A stretch of 64,000 nt of DNA from Myroides phaeus (GTDB lineage: Bacteria; Bacteroidota; Bacteroidia; Flavobacteriales; Flavobacteriaceae): contig NZ_CP047050.1 in NCBI RefSeq assembly GCF_009799805.1, forward strand, positions 62,001 to 126,000, written 5' to 3'. Positions 17,373 to 28,000 of this stretch are shown here, in pieces. The position numbers and the translations under genes are program-made. Every line of letters begins with the position of its first letter. Within the stretch, counting starts at the first letter, position 1. The notes under the pieces are model-generated. The model did not search any database, was not told the origin of the DNA, and saw only the letters and a program-made list of their open reading frames with translations.

Positions 17373-19346
17373 TTAAAGTTCCAATACGATAAACTCACTA
17401 CGACGGTTTAATTGGTGCTCTTCAACAGTACATGGTACTCCGTTACTACATTTGTTTAACAATCTTGTTTCACCGTAACCTTTTCCTGTAATTCTACTTG
17501 CATCAATACCTTGTTTAACCATCCATTGAATTGTAGATTTCGCTCTTCTATCTGATAAACTAAGGTTATAATTATCATTACCTCTACTATCAGTATGAGA
17601 ACGAACATCTATTTTCATAGTTGGGTATTCTTTTAATACCTCTACCACTTTCATTAACTCAATCGCTGCATCAGGACGAATGTTAGACTTATCAAAATCA
17701 AAATAGATTGGTTGTAATTTTAATTTCTTAAACAAGTCATCTTCAACTACAATAGGCTTCTCTGTTTTCTCTAAAGCGATATCTTGCTTGAATACACCAC
17801 CTGGATTAAAGTCTAACTGAACAATTACTTCTTCAGTATTATACTCAGGAGCTTCGGCTTTCAAACGATACTTAACACCACATTCTGCCTCTTCAACTTT
17901 GTAATAACCTTGCTCATCAGTCAAGATTTCTCCTATTTTCTTATATGTATTATCAAACACAGTAACTGTTGCATTTGCTAAAACCTCTTTAGTATCCTTA
18001 TCAAATACAATACCTTCTAAGATTTGACGACAAACTCTTTCCATAAAGAAATAAATATCATCTCCTCCTACACCGTCTGCTCTATTTGAACTAACAAATC
18101 CTTTTTTAGTTTTGTTGTCAATATAAAAAGCAAAATCATCTGTACTACTATTAATTGGTGCTCCCATATTAGTAACCGTACCAAAGCTTCCATCAACATT
18201 AATTTTAGCTACAAATACATCTAATCCTCCTAAACCTGGGTGACCATCAGAAGAGAAAAACAAGAAATTATCTTTAGAGATAAAAGGAAATGTTTCTCTA
18301 CCTGCAGTATTCACTTTATCTCCAACATTCTCAACGTTTCCGTAACCTCCTGTTGGATAAATAGCAACTCTAAAAATATCAGACTGCCCTAAAGTTCCTT
18401 CTCTATCAGAAGAAAAGTATAACCAGCTTTCATCAGGAGTTAATGCAGGGTGAGCTGTATTAAAGTTATCCGAGTTAAAAGGTAACTCTTCTACATTCTC
18501 CCATTTACCCTCATCAGATAAAGTTGCTTTATAGATTTTTAATAAAGTATCTCTATCCTTATTTCTTTTCTTTTTCCCTTTTACACTTGTATTATTACGT
18601 GTAAAGTACATTGTTTTTCCATCAGCAGTAAACACAGCCGTAGCTTCGTTTACTTTACTATCTAATTCTGGAGCAAACTTTTCCGGTGCTTCAAAAGTTC
18701 CATCAGCATTAATTGTTGACGAAAACAAACTTGTAAAGCTCTCGTTTGTCCATTCGTGAATTCTTCTACCTGATTTATCCTCAGTTTCTCTTGCCGAAGT
18801 AAAGATTAACTGATTTCCTAATAAAGCAGCTCCATAATCAGAATAAGGAGTATTTACACCAATATTCGTCAGTTGGTAACGATTAGAATTCGCTTCAATA
18901 TCTTTTAGGTAACGATCCTTTTGTTCTTCAAATAATTTAGCACGAGAATCCGAACTTTCCATTTCTGCAAACTTCTCCATCATTTGCTTTGAATAATCGT
19001 AGTCTTCTACTGCTTTCAAAGTTTGTGCAAAACGGTAATAATACTCCGAAGAGATTGCGTTTAAATCTTTATCGTCATATTCACTATTAAACAAAGCACT
19101 ATACCATTTATTAGCTTCGATCAACTTTCCGTTGAAATAGTAAGCATCAGCTAACTTTTGTAACATTGATGCATTTGTATAACCTTTATCAGCAATGCGC
19201 TCATAAATCTTAATAGCATCTACATAAGCTAATTTTTCGGATGCTTTCTCAGCTTTTTTCTCAGCTACTTTCTGAGCGAAACCTTGAATTCCAGCTCCCA
19301 AAAGCAACATTGTAAACAATCCTATTTTAATAATCTCTTTTCTCAT
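17373..19346 (-). CDS. OmpA-family protein with TPR, PD40 and carboxypeptidase-regulatory-like domains (cassette B)
   Basis: A 657-residue paralogue of the 12724-14691 protein, with the same domain order: signal peptide (about 1-24), TPR-like helices (about 28-150), PD40 propeller repeats (FSSDREGTLGQSDIFRV, FFSSDGHPGLGGLDVFV, FVSSNRADGVGGDDIYFF), a CarboxypepD_reg-like domain (about 440-535) and an OmpA domain (about 550-657) with HTDSRGNDNYNLSLSDRRA and the Asp/Arg peptidoglycan-binding pair. It lies 12 nt after a PorP/SprF gene. Similarity between the two copies runs over the whole length, including the C-terminal NRRSEFIV, so this is an ancient duplication rather than shared domains only. 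Predicted to sit in the periplasm or inner face of the outer membrane. Confidence 0.88.
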   Translation of the reverse strand: MRKEIIKIGLFTMLLLGAGIQGFAQKVAEKKAEKASEKLAYVDAIKIYERIADKGYTNASMLQKLADAYYFNGKLIEANKWYSALFNSEYDDKDLNAISSEYYYRFAQTLKAVEDYDYSKQMMEKFAEMESSDSRAKLFEEQKDRYLKDIEANSNRYQLTNIGVNTPYSDYGAALLGNQLIFTSARETEDKSGRRIHEWTNESFTSLFSSTINADGTFEAPEKFAPELDSKVNEATAVFTADGKTMYFTRNNTSVKGKKKRNKDRDTLLKIYKATLSDEGKWENVEELPFNSDNFNTAHPALTPDESWLYFSSDREGTLGQSDIFRVAIYPTGGYGNVENVGDKVNTAGRETFPFISKDNFLFFSSDGHPGLGGLDVFVAKINVDGSFGTVTNMGAPINSSTDDFAFYIDNKTKKGFVSSNRADGVGGDDIYFFMERVCRQILEGIVFDKDTKEVLANATVTVFDNTYKKIGEILTDEQGYYKVEEAECGVKYRLKAEAPEYNTEEVIVQLDFNPGGVFKQDIALEKTEKPIVVEDDLFKKLKLQPIYFDFDKSNIRPDAAIELMKVVEVLKEYPTMKIDVRSHTDSRGNDNYNLSLSDRRAKSTIQWMVKQGIDASRITGKGYGETRLLNKCSNGVPCTVEEHQLNRRSEFIVLEL

Positions 19347-19358
19347 ACTATAAATCTA

Positions 19359-20291
19359 TTAGAAGAATCTTGGTGTATTAATTCTACCGCCACGTTTAAA
19401 CAACTCAAAACGCAAGAAGATCTCGTGTGACCCAGAATTATATCTTGCTAATTTAGTAGTTTCTGCGTCATAAGCATAACCTACAAACAAATTTTCATTT
19501 ATTTGGAATCCAGCTAATGCACTAACAGATGCATCCCAACGGTATGCAGCTCCTACAGTAAACTTATCTACAATTAATAAATTGGCTGTTAAGTCAACTT
19601 GTAATGGTGCTCCTTCTATTGCTTTTGCTAAGAAGGCTGGCTTCAACTTAAGACTTGGATTTAACTCAAATACATATCCCCCCATTAAATAAAAGTTAGC
19701 TCTTTGACGCATTGTTTCAACATCATTATCATCATAACGATCTGTTGTCAAAAAGTTAGGAACTGAAAAACCTAAATATGCTTTATCTGAGTACAAATAT
19801 ACACCAGCTCCAAGGTTTGGCGAAAATTTATTATTAATATTCTCCTGAGAAACAGGATCATTTGGATTATGAATATTAAGTTTAGTATAATCTACATCTA
19901 ATAAATTAGCTGTCCCTTTTAATCCAAAAGCTAATTTATAATCTCTATTAAGGTCAATTGCATACGATAAATCAACCGAAATATTATTTTCTGCCATTGC
20001 ACCTAATTGATCATTGGTAAAGTTTACCCCTAAACCTAAACCACTTTCACCTAAAGGTGTATTAACAGAAACATTTGCTGTTTTAGGTGCTCCATCAAGA
20101 CCTACCCATTGCGTTCTATACATCCCAAAAACAGTAAGAGTTCCTCTTGATCCAGCATAGGCAGGGTTTACATTATTTGTATTATACATATACTGTGTAA
20201 ACTGAGGATCTTGTTGCGCTTGCATTTGAGAGAAACAGCCTAACGCAAGTAGGCTGATTCCAATCTTTTTTATTTTATGTTGAATACTCAT
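19359..20291 (-). CDS. PorP/SprF family type IX secretion outer-membrane protein (cassette B)
   Basis: A 310-residue PorP/SprF protein: signal peptide (about 1-25, ending MQAQ), then QQDPQFTQYMYNTNNVNPAY and beta-barrel strands with C-terminal ETTKLARYNSGSHEIFLRF. Long stretches equal the cassette A copy (VGLDGAPKTAN, LNPSLKLKPAFLAKA, LIVDKFTVGAAYRWD). Divergence concentrates in a segment around residues 155-165 and at 190-205, which are probably surface loops. It is flanked by its type B cargo candidate (12 nt upstream) and the OmpA partner (12 nt downstream). As in the family, it should act in the outer membrane in secretion or tethering of the neighbouring cargo. Confidence 0.9.
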   Translation of the reverse strand: MSIQHKIKKIGISLLALGCFSQMQAQQDPQFTQYMYNTNNVNPAYAGSRGTLTVFGMYRTQWVGLDGAPKTANVSVNTPLGESGLGLGVNFTNDQLGAMAENNISVDLSYAIDLNRDYKLAFGLKGTANLLDVDYTKLNIHNPNDPVSQENINNKFSPNLGAGVYLYSDKAYLGFSVPNFLTTDRYDDNDVETMRQRANFYLMGGYVFELNPSLKLKPAFLAKAIEGAPLQVDLTANLLIVDKFTVGAAYRWDASVSALAGFQINENLFVGYAYDAETTKLARYNSGSHEIFLRFELFKRGGRINTPRFF

Positions 20292-20303
20292 AAATTCTTT
20301 CTA

Positions 20304-21638
20304 TTAATTTGTGTCTAAGTGTAGGTAACCTGATTTCTTAATCATTCTTGAACCTTGAGCATCTTTATACTCATAGTTTACAATGTAGAAGTAAGTACCT
20401 GTTGGTAGTTTCTCGTTTTTATTAACTGTAACACGGCCTTCTGAATATCCGTTAAAAACGTTTACTGAACCATCGCCAGCACTATCATAGTTCTTAGCGT
20501 CATAAACCTTAACTCCCCAACGGTTGTAAATCTCTACCGTATTATTAGGGAATCTATTAATATTATCGATAATGAAGTAATCATTCATTCCATCTCCATC
20601 AGGAGTAACTAAGTTGTAAATAACTACATCTCCATCTAATAATAAATCTGTTTTCACTGTTCCTAAAGTAAAGAAACCATAACCTCTAACTGTAGAAACA
20701 GTAGTAATTTCTTTTCTCTCAAGGTCAACAGCTCCACCTTCATCTACCCACATTTGTTGTTTTGCATCCCAACGAATAATGTGTAATTCTTTTTCAGGAT
20801 TAATCAACAATTCAGCTGGTGTAGTACGCTCATCCCAACTTAAGGTAAGCATTACATCATTTTTACTATTGTCATTTCCTTTTTCAACAGTCCAGTATTC
20901 TTTCATGTCAACTAAGTCAATAACTCCAGCTTTGTTTTTACGAGCTCTAAAGAAAGCCTCTGCGTCATTCGTAGAGAACTTACCTTCATAAGCATCTTCT
21001 GCTGCACCTGGTGCACTGATACGAGCATATCTGTATAAACCTTCATCTCCTTTAGGGAATTGAAACTCTTCGTTTCCTACTTTTCCAACAAATCCTTCAG
21101 CGTGACTTTTATCCGTAGGGTTATTAGCTTTTGCACCTTTTAAAAAGGTAAGCGCTCCTTCTTTTGGATCAACTTTAATAATACCATCTTTAAAATCAAC
21201 CGTACCATTAACGTCCATCTCACCTTTAAGGTCAAACGCCATTACTGCTGTAGGATTATTTAACTCCACATTGTAAAACTCAGCAATACCTGGTTTCTTT
21301 TTTGATGTCGCTTTAGTTGATATTTTTTGCGCTCCTTTTGCAGGATCTGCTGGAGTAAAAATAGCTTTAGATCCTTTAGCATCTTTGCTGTGAGAATAAA
21401 TATTCTCGTTGTGAAAATTGCTATAATAATAAACAGTTCCATCGTTATTAACGATTCCTTCTGCTGTATTTTCAAAATCATAAAGCGTAGACATCACACC
21501 ACCATTAACGATAGACATCTTACCTTTATTAATCATTACTTTATCTTCTTTTGCTTTTTCTGCTTTCTGTGCAAATGCAGCACAAGGAACAATAAGTCCG
21601 ATTAGAGCAACTGATTTAAATAACTTTCTTGATTGCAT
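20304..21638 (-). CDS. Type B T9SS sorting-domain surface protein, cassette B
   Basis: A 444-residue secreted protein, paralogous to 15649-16920. Signal peptide (about 1-23, AFAQ). The N-terminal region again has Asn/Gly-turn beta repeats (FENTAEGIVNNDGTVYYY, FHNENIYSH). A central motif DKSHAEGFVGKVGNEEFQFP with YRYARIS follows. The C-terminal ~95 residues form the CHU_C/type B sorting domain (LVTPDGDGMNDYFIIDNI, VEIYNRWGVKVYD, LPTGTYFYIVNYEY). Compared with copy A the middle part is more diverged, and the N-terminus is rich in Lys and Ala. First gene of cassette B. No clear promoter was found in the 430-bp upstream region, so it could be read partly from the collagen-like gene upstream. Confidence 0.87.
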   Translation of the reverse strand: MQSRKLFKSVALIGLIVPCAAFAQKAEKAKEDKVMINKGKMSIVNGGVMSTLYDFENTAEGIVNNDGTVYYYSNFHNENIYSHSKDAKGSKAIFTPADPAKGAQKISTKATSKKKPGIAEFYNVELNNPTAVMAFDLKGEMDVNGTVDFKDGIIKVDPKEGALTFLKGAKANNPTDKSHAEGFVGKVGNEEFQFPKGDEGLYRYARISAPGAAEDAYEGKFSTNDAEAFFRARKNKAGVIDLVDMKEYWTVEKGNDNSKNDVMLTLSWDERTTPAELLINPEKELHIIRWDAKQQMWVDEGGAVDLERKEITTVSTVRGYGFFTLGTVKTDLLLDGDVVIYNLVTPDGDGMNDYFIIDNINRFPNNTVEIYNRWGVKVYDAKNYDSAGDGSVNVFNGYSEGRVTVNKNEKLPTGTYFYIVNYEYKDAQGSRMIKKSGYLHLDTN

Positions 21639-22032
21639 AACTTCAGTTTTTTTTTAGATTATAAGTAAGAATTACCCCCAAAACTTACAATCTGTATATT
21701 ATTTTTCTACGAATACCTTTTGTGTCTTCTTGTTTAAAACACCTTTTAACAATTCTCCCTTTGTACTAACTCTATCTTTTACCACATCCTCATTCTAACT
21801 TGACTTTCTGAAGACAGAATACAGTAAAACATTCTTATTATCAAAGGTTTAAGAATTTAAACTTCTCGAATCACAGCCTTAGGCATAAGTCATATAGCAA
21901 CTATTGTACCATATTTACTTAAAACACCTTGTTATTATGCTATTAATTGTTATAATCCCTTATTTAGAATACAACTTTATAACTTAATCTACGGCACGTA
22001 GTATAATTTCAAACTCTTATTTTTAAAGAAAC
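21639..22032. other. Spacer between the collagen-like gene and cassette B
   Basis: About 390 bp of AT-rich sequence upstream of cassette B. I saw no TTG/TAnnTTTG promoter on the minus strand (nearest attempts have the TA displaced by one base), no open frame of interest and no repeats. It presumably holds the untranslated leader or a promoter of another type. Confidence 0.4.
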
Positions 22033-22056
22033 CGTGTTAGCCCGAAGACTAACACG
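22033..22056 (-). terminator. Weak hairpin after the collagen-like gene
   Basis: Eight-bp stem CGTGTTAG/CTAACACG with an 8-nt loop, 12 nt beyond the stop. The minus strand continues into a mixed T/A run (TTCTTTAAAA), weaker than the other terminators here, so partial readthrough into cassette B is possible. Confidence 0.5.
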
Positions 22057-22067
22057 ATTAACTTTTC

Positions 22068-24995
22068 TTATTTAATATCCTTTTGATCTTTCACAACAAA
22101 TACTACAGTCATAAATGCACCGTATTTTGCTTTCTTGATAATATCATAAGTTAAAACACCTTCCTTACTAACCGAAACATTATCAAAAACAGTTGGATCA
22201 TAATAAGGAACAAAGAAATCTAATTCGTTTGCTGCAAATACTGGAATTGTAGCTGCTCCATCAGACTTAACCATAGGCTTTTGTGGTCTAGGTGTATCAA
22301 CTACATTTTCACTTAAATCCCCTGTAAACATTGCTTTATACTCTGCGTACAAGTTTCTTGTTTTACCTGTTTCTGCTTTTGAAGTATCAAACATTACTGG
22401 TGGCATATAGAATACTTTAGGCATAGCTGCTTTCACATCTACAGTGTATACTTTTTCACCGTTTTCAACTCCTTCAGTCACTATAACATTACTGTTATTT
22501 TCCTTACCATCTGCAGGCTTAACAACTGGAAAATTAGCGCTTACTTTGTAAGGATCTTCTTCTGTACCTTCTCCTGTAATTGTAACAGTATTATCTCCAG
22601 GTATCGTTTTCCCACCGATACCGTCTTTTCCATCTTTTCCGTCTTTAATTTCAACAGTTTTGTTATCACCATCTGTAATAGTTACAACTCCATTTACTTT
22701 TTCTGATACAACTACTGACTTACCATCAACTCCGTTTGTTCCGTCAACTCCATCAGCTCCATCTTTTCCGTCAACTCCGTCTTTTCCATCAACTCCGTCT
22801 TTAATTTCAACAGTTTTGTTATCACCATCTGTAATAGTTACAACTCCATTTACTTTTTCTGATACAACTACTGACTTACCATCAACTCCGTTTGTTCCGT
22901 CAACTCCATCTTTTCCATCAGCTCCATCTTTTCCATCAACTCCGTCTTTTCCATCAACTCCGTCTTTAATTTCAACAGTTTTGTTATCACCATCTGTAAT
23001 AGTTACAACTCCATTTACTTTTTCTGATACAACTACTGACTTACCATCAACTCCGTTTGTTCCGTCAACTCCGTTTGTTCCGTCAACTCCATCTTTTCCA
23101 TCAACTCCATCTTTTCCATCAACTCCGTCTTTTCCGTCAACTCCGTCAACTCCGTCTTTAATTTCAACAGTTTTGTTATCACCATCTGTAATAGTTACAA
23201 CTCCATTTACTTTTTCTGATACAACTACTGACTTACCATCAACTCCGTCTTTTCCGTTTACGATAGTTCCAACTACTGTCTCTCCTTCTTTAACGATGAT
23301 TTCACCGTCTTTTCCGATTTCTGTTGTAACTGAATTTCCGTCTTTACCATCTTTTCCGTCTTTTCCGTTTACGATAGTTCCAACTACTGTCTCTCCTTCT
23401 TTAACGATGATTTCACCGTCTTTTCCAATTTCTGTTGTAACTGAATTTCCGTCTTTTCCGTCTTTTCCGTTTACGATAGTTCCAACTACTGTCTCTCCTT
23501 CTTTAACGATGATTTCACCGTCTTTTCCGATTTCTGTTGTAACTGAATTTCCGTCTTTACCATCTTTTCCGTCTTTTCCGTTTACGATAGTTCCAACTAC
23601 TGTCTCTCCTTCTTTAACGATGATTTCACCGTCTTTTCCGATTTCTGTTGTAACTGAATTTCCGTCTTTACCATCTTTTCCGTCTTTTCCGTTTACGATA
23701 GTTCCAATTACTTTTTCTCCTTCTTTAACTGTAATAATACCGTCTTTCTCTACAACTGTAGTTACTGAAATTCCGTCTTTACCATCTTTTCCGTTCTTAA
23801 CTGTAGCTGTTCCTCCTTTACCATCTGTAATAGTAACTGTACCATCTTGGTTATCTACTACTGTAACTGACTTACCGTCTTTTCCGTTTACGATAGTTCC
23901 AATTACTTTTTCTCCTTCTTTAACTGTAATAGTACCGTCTTTCTCTACAACTGTAGTTACTGAAATTCCGTCTTTACCATCTTTTCCGTTCTTAACTGTA
24001 GCTGTTCCTCCATTACCATCTGTAATAGTAACTGTTCCATCTCCGTTATCTACTACTGTAACTGACTTACCGTCTTTTCCGTTTACGATAGTTCCAACTA
24101 CTTTTTCTCCTTCTTTAACTGTAATAGTACCGTCTTTCTCAACAACTGTTGTTACTGAAATTCCGTCTTTACCATTTTTAACAATAGCTGTTCCACCACT
24201 ACCATCTGTAATAGTAACTGTTCCATCTCCGTTATCAACAACTTTAGCTGACTTACCATCTTCTCCTTTGTCTCCTTTAGGTCCTTTAGCTAAATCAACA
24301 GTAACTTTTACACCTGCTTCATTTGTATATGTGATAGTACCATCACCATTATCTACTAATGTTGTGATCGTCTCATTATCTTTAACCAGTTTTTCAACTA
24401 CTGCATCTTTCCCTTTTACCCATTTAACTTTTCCATTAGCATCAGTAACTAAAACTTCACCTGGCTTACCTTCTTTTATTTTTTGAGGAGTAACACCACC
24501 ATCCGCAATTTGAATACCAGCATTAGCTAATAATAAATTTGCAGCAGCACTATTTTTATCTTTGAACTCAAGTCCTCCATCTAATGAAAGCTTTCCTTTA
24601 AAAATTGCTTTGATTAAATTAGTAACACTTCCTTCATCTAAATTTAAAATATCTTGAAAATGATTCACTACGATCTGAGGAATATCTTGCTCTGCTGTTA
24701 AACGAGCCCATCTTTTTCCATCCCAATAGTGGTAACCTGGTTTTAAATCTTTTGTTTTATCATTAAGTTTTGTTGTATTAGTGTTATATACTAATAAACT
24801 TACTACGTTTCCGTTTGAAATCCTTTCACTATCGAAAGCTCCATTCAACTTTACATTTGGAATTAACAATCCACGATTATGTGCTTCAATAGTTAACTCA
24901 GCAGATAAGTTTGGTTCTTTTACTCCAATACCAACCTGTGCATTTGCCGCTATTGCTCCCATTAATAAAGCAGCTGAAAGTATTCTTTTTTTCAT
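22068..24995 (-). CDS. Large collagen-like repeat surface protein
   Basis: A 975-residue secreted protein. The signal peptide (ANAQ, about 1-19) is followed by a VGIGVKEP...RGLLIPNVKL region, a typical Bacteroidota surface/tail-fibre-like start (about 20-235). The middle (~237-825) is built of three repeat families: ~65-residue units (3 copies), 34-37-residue units with NSVTTEIGKDGEIIVKEGE (4 copies), and ~52-64-residue units with KSVVVSEKVNGVVTITDGD (4 copies). They are separated by collagen-like Gly-x-y runs (GKDGKDG, GVDGKDGADG). The C-terminal ~150 residues form a unique beta-rich domain. No T9SS sorting domain is visible. It follows the lectin/RCC1 gene by 38 nt, probably in one operon. 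Likely an extended fibre; function unknown. Confidence 0.8.
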   Translation of the reverse strand: MKKRILSAALLMGAIAANAQVGIGVKEPNLSAELTIEAHNRGLLIPNVKLNGAFDSERISNGNVVSLLVYNTNTTKLNDKTKDLKPGYHYWDGKRWARLTAEQDIPQIVVNHFQDILNLDEGSVTNLIKAIFKGKLSLDGGLEFKDKNSAAANLLLANAGIQIADGGVTPQKIKEGKPGEVLVTDANGKVKWVKGKDAVVEKLVKDNETITTLVDNGDGTITYTNEAGVKVTVDLAKGPKGDKGEDGKSAKVVDNGDGTVTITDGSGGTAIVKNGKDGISVTTVVEKDGTITVKEGEKVVGTIVNGKDGKSVTVVDNGDGTVTITDGNGGTATVKNGKDGKDGISVTTVVEKDGTITVKEGEKVIGTIVNGKDGKSVTVVDNQDGTVTITDGKGGTATVKNGKDGKDGISVTTVVEKDGIITVKEGEKVIGTIVNGKDGKDGKDGNSVTTEIGKDGEIIVKEGETVVGTIVNGKDGKDGKDGNSVTTEIGKDGEIIVKEGETVVGTIVNGKDGKDGNSVTTEIGKDGEIIVKEGETVVGTIVNGKDGKDGKDGNSVTTEIGKDGEIIVKEGETVVGTIVNGKDGVDGKSVVVSEKVNGVVTITDGDNKTVEIKDGVDGVDGKDGVDGKDGVDGKDGVDGTNGVDGTNGVDGKSVVVSEKVNGVVTITDGDNKTVEIKDGVDGKDGVDGKDGADGKDGVDGTNGVDGKSVVVSEKVNGVVTITDGDNKTVEIKDGVDGKDGVDGKDGADGVDGTNGVDGKSVVVSEKVNGVVTITDGDNKTVEIKDGKDGKDGIGGKTIPGDNTVTITGEGTEEDPYKVSANFPVVKPADGKENNSNVIVTEGVENGEKVYTVDVKAAMPKVFYMPPVMFDTSKAETGKTRNLYAEYKAMFTGDLSENVVDTPRPQKPMVKSDGAATIPVFAANELDFFVPYYDPTVFDNVSVSKEGVLTYDIIKKAKYGAFMTVVFVVKDQKDIK
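22642..23250 (-). repeat. Four near-identical ~96-bp coding repeats (KSVVVSEK type) with collagen-like spacers
   Basis: Copies begin near 22642, 22799, 22964 and 23156. The core is almost identical at DNA level, and spacers differ in the number of 9-bp Gly-x-x units. Confidence 0.85.
23254..23688 (-). repeat. Four near-identical 111-bp (one 102-bp) tandem coding repeats
   Basis: Units start at 23254, 23365, 23467 and 23578. Spacing is 111, 102, 111 and 111 bp; the short unit lacks one 9-bp GKD triplet. Differences within the units are only single bases. Confidence 0.9.
23689..24270 (-). repeat. Three 195-bp tandem coding repeats
   Basis: Units start at 23689, 23884 and 24079, exactly 195 bp apart, each encoding a GTIVNGKDGKSVTVVDN...TTVVEKDG segment. 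The outer (third) unit is a little more diverged. Confidence 0.85.
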
Positions 24996-25033
24996 AACGA
25001 TATATTTTTGTGTCTTAAACGTCTTAATTAAAA

Positions 25034-28000
25034 TTATTGTACTTTGTGATAAATGTGTGGGTTAGTCATTAAAGGTCCACCACCTTCTACTTCTGTAATT
25101 GTAGGATTTTCATTTCCTATCTCAGTTCCTGATTCAGCTTCAACCTCTTTGTCTCTTGGAGATTTTGCCATCACTAAAGCTTGGTTGAATTTATATCCTA
25201 AATCCATATCTGCATCTGTAACTGAATATTTAAAAGTAGCAGTCCAACTCTTACCAACTTCTAAACTTCCTGTTCCTTGTTCTTCCTTAAATACAGGCTT
25301 AAAAGGATCAATATCAAAATCTATTAACTCAACAGTATTCAATGTTACGTTTCCAGTATTCGTCATAGTAAACGTATAGTTGATAATTCCATTTCCATTA
25401 TCCCCTGGCGTATCTTCATCAAAAACACCTACTTTAACTAAAGTAATCGATGGATCTTGTGGTAATGTTGTAACTGTACACGTAGCACAATCTTTATACT
25501 TAGGATCTTCTAATGGATAATTAGGATCCGTAGGATGTAAAGGTTCTGGATCTATTGACTTAGATACAATTGGCTTATCATTTGGATCTTTAGCTGTACC
25601 TAATGCTATATTAAATACTCCTCCACGATCAATATCTACTTGTGTTATCTCATAAACACCTGAAAAAGTACCATTATCTATTCCATTCGGATTTAAAGTT
25701 TCAATAGGCCCACCTGTTAACTTAATTTTACCATCCGTTAAAGAAATATCCTTTAAAATTGTATTTCCTGTATTACTAACTGTGAACGTATAGTTTATGT
25801 GGTCTCCAACATTAACCTTTCCATCCTTATTACTATCTACATATGTTCCAACTTTATGAATTAATAATCCTGGCTCTGGTTCAATCTCAATCTTACCACA
25901 CATTTCTACTACGTTTGCTGTATTTTCACAGTCGAAAGTATGAACGGTAAAATTTCGGTCCTCTTCTTCTCTACCATCTCCCATACTACCATTTACTTTG
26001 TGTCCTACATAACAATACTTATTATTATCATTCACAATCATTCCCGTATGTCCACCAACTTCTAAGTAAACAACGCGGTTATTATCTAATCCTTGAGGCT
26101 CTGTTGCAGATGGTATATTATACTTAACATCTTGATCTTGACCTAACATATTATAAGCATTATTCCCCCAAAAATAAGCTCTTCCGTATTTATTAATTGC
26201 CCCAGCTGCTGTTTGATAAGAAGCATGATCTTGTGCATTCAAATATTTTATATCTTTTAAATCCTCGCCGTCTTCTGTCTTAACAGTTTCCCAATTTACT
26301 CTTTCATTAAGATCACCAACCCCAAGCTCTCCATTACTATTACTACCCATAGAATAAACTTTTCCATCTTTAGCAAGAGTAAAGTAGCTAACCAAAGAAT
26401 CCTCTCCATGACCTGTTATTGCAATCATTTCAGGCTCTCCTTTAAATGGACTGCTTACTTCTTCAGCATAACTATATCCATAATTTGAATTCCTGTAACT
26501 TCCATTATAAACAACACTTCCCCATGCATAATATTTTCCATCCTTAGTATAAGCAAACCCACCGCTTGTATGAACTTTCATTTTTTCAACCTCCAATAAA
26601 GGTGTATTTCCTGATTTACTTACTGTATGCCAATTACCATCTATCTCGCTTGTACCGTCTCCATATAATTCAGATTTAGTACCATTAATCATAATTCTAC
26701 CATCTGTTAACAACAAAGCAAGAACCCTATGTGATGCTGTCATATAACGCACCATTTTCGGAGTCACACCAGTTGGCAATGTCATTTTTTGAAATTTAGA
26801 AGTATTAACTAATGCAGGAGAAACTACTGAATAATGTGATCCTCCACCTTGTTGATAACCATTACTTCCCCAAACATATAAACCATCTGTTGTCAGTAAA
26901 AAATTCTGACTATTATCGTAATCTCTCGCTCCTAAAGTTGCATGTAATGGACTTCCTTTAAAGTCAAATCCTTTCTCAGGACAAATTAATGTAGGCACGT
27001 AAAAGTCATCTCCTTGTCCTCCTGTTGGCATAGAACGTTCCCCAAAAATTTCAAAACCATGTGCTGTTTTAATAATCGTTGAGTGATATCCTGAAATAAA
27101 GTTATCTCCTTCGTTTTCACAAAAATCATCACCTACAAATGAAACTTGTGTTTCTACAGTGCTTTCTAAACGCCCAATACCAATTGCCTCTTTTTCATTA
27201 TAAAATTTTAAAGCACCAACATTAATAGTTGCAGTGTTTTTAATTACACCTCCTACTGGCATTCTAACAATTGTACCTTTTATTGTGAATACAGCAGCAT
27301 CTCTACTATCCAAGTCTACTTTAATGTTTTCTAATTGTTTTAGATTTTTATCAAATCCCCCAGCATTTGTAAAAGTAGACCCTGTCTCACTTTTAAATGA
27401 CATTTCTTTAACCTCAAAACTGTCTGAAATAGCTCCTAATAAATCATTTAAAACAACACCTTTATATTGTCCTTGTGATAAGTTTCTAACTTCAATCCTA
27501 TACGTAAGATTCTCTCCTACAATTGTACTTTCTTTATCTACAAACTTTTCAACCTTAACACCCTCTGGCATAAAAACTGAAAGTCCTCTGATCTCGTGAT
27601 TATTTACTGCCGAACCTGTACCAGCTGAAAAACCTATTTTTAAGAACTCACTTGGTACTTCATCGTATTCAGCTGTAAATAATTCTTCAAATGGTGTAGT
27701 AGACTTATTATCTCTTTTCCATCTAACCTCTACTTTATAACCACTTTTATACTTATAAAGTTCCATTTGAACACGTCTATAGAATGATCGGTCATTTGGT
27801 CTAACACTTGTTAATTTAGAAAAACCAACTCCTCCTTCATTTTCCTTTAATGTCTTATAAGCAATTAAAGGTGTAATCTGTCCTTTATAATTTGCACTAC
27901 CACGCAAACCAACTGAGTTTACGAACTTGTAACGCATTACTTCCTTGTCGTAACCTTCAATCCAATTATTATTTTGTAATCCATTTAAAGCATAATACCC

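Noticed and set aside
15649..21638. Two cassettes as an assembly duplication
   Set aside because: The copies differ at many positions and lengths and have distinct promoters and terminators, so they are true paralogues.
22660..24486. A 608-codon open frame on the plus strand, rich in Pro, Ser, Thr and Phe
   Set aside because: It is the antisense reading of the collagen-like repeats, which have a period divisible by three and few stop codons in the other strand. It has no independent start context or homology-like pattern.
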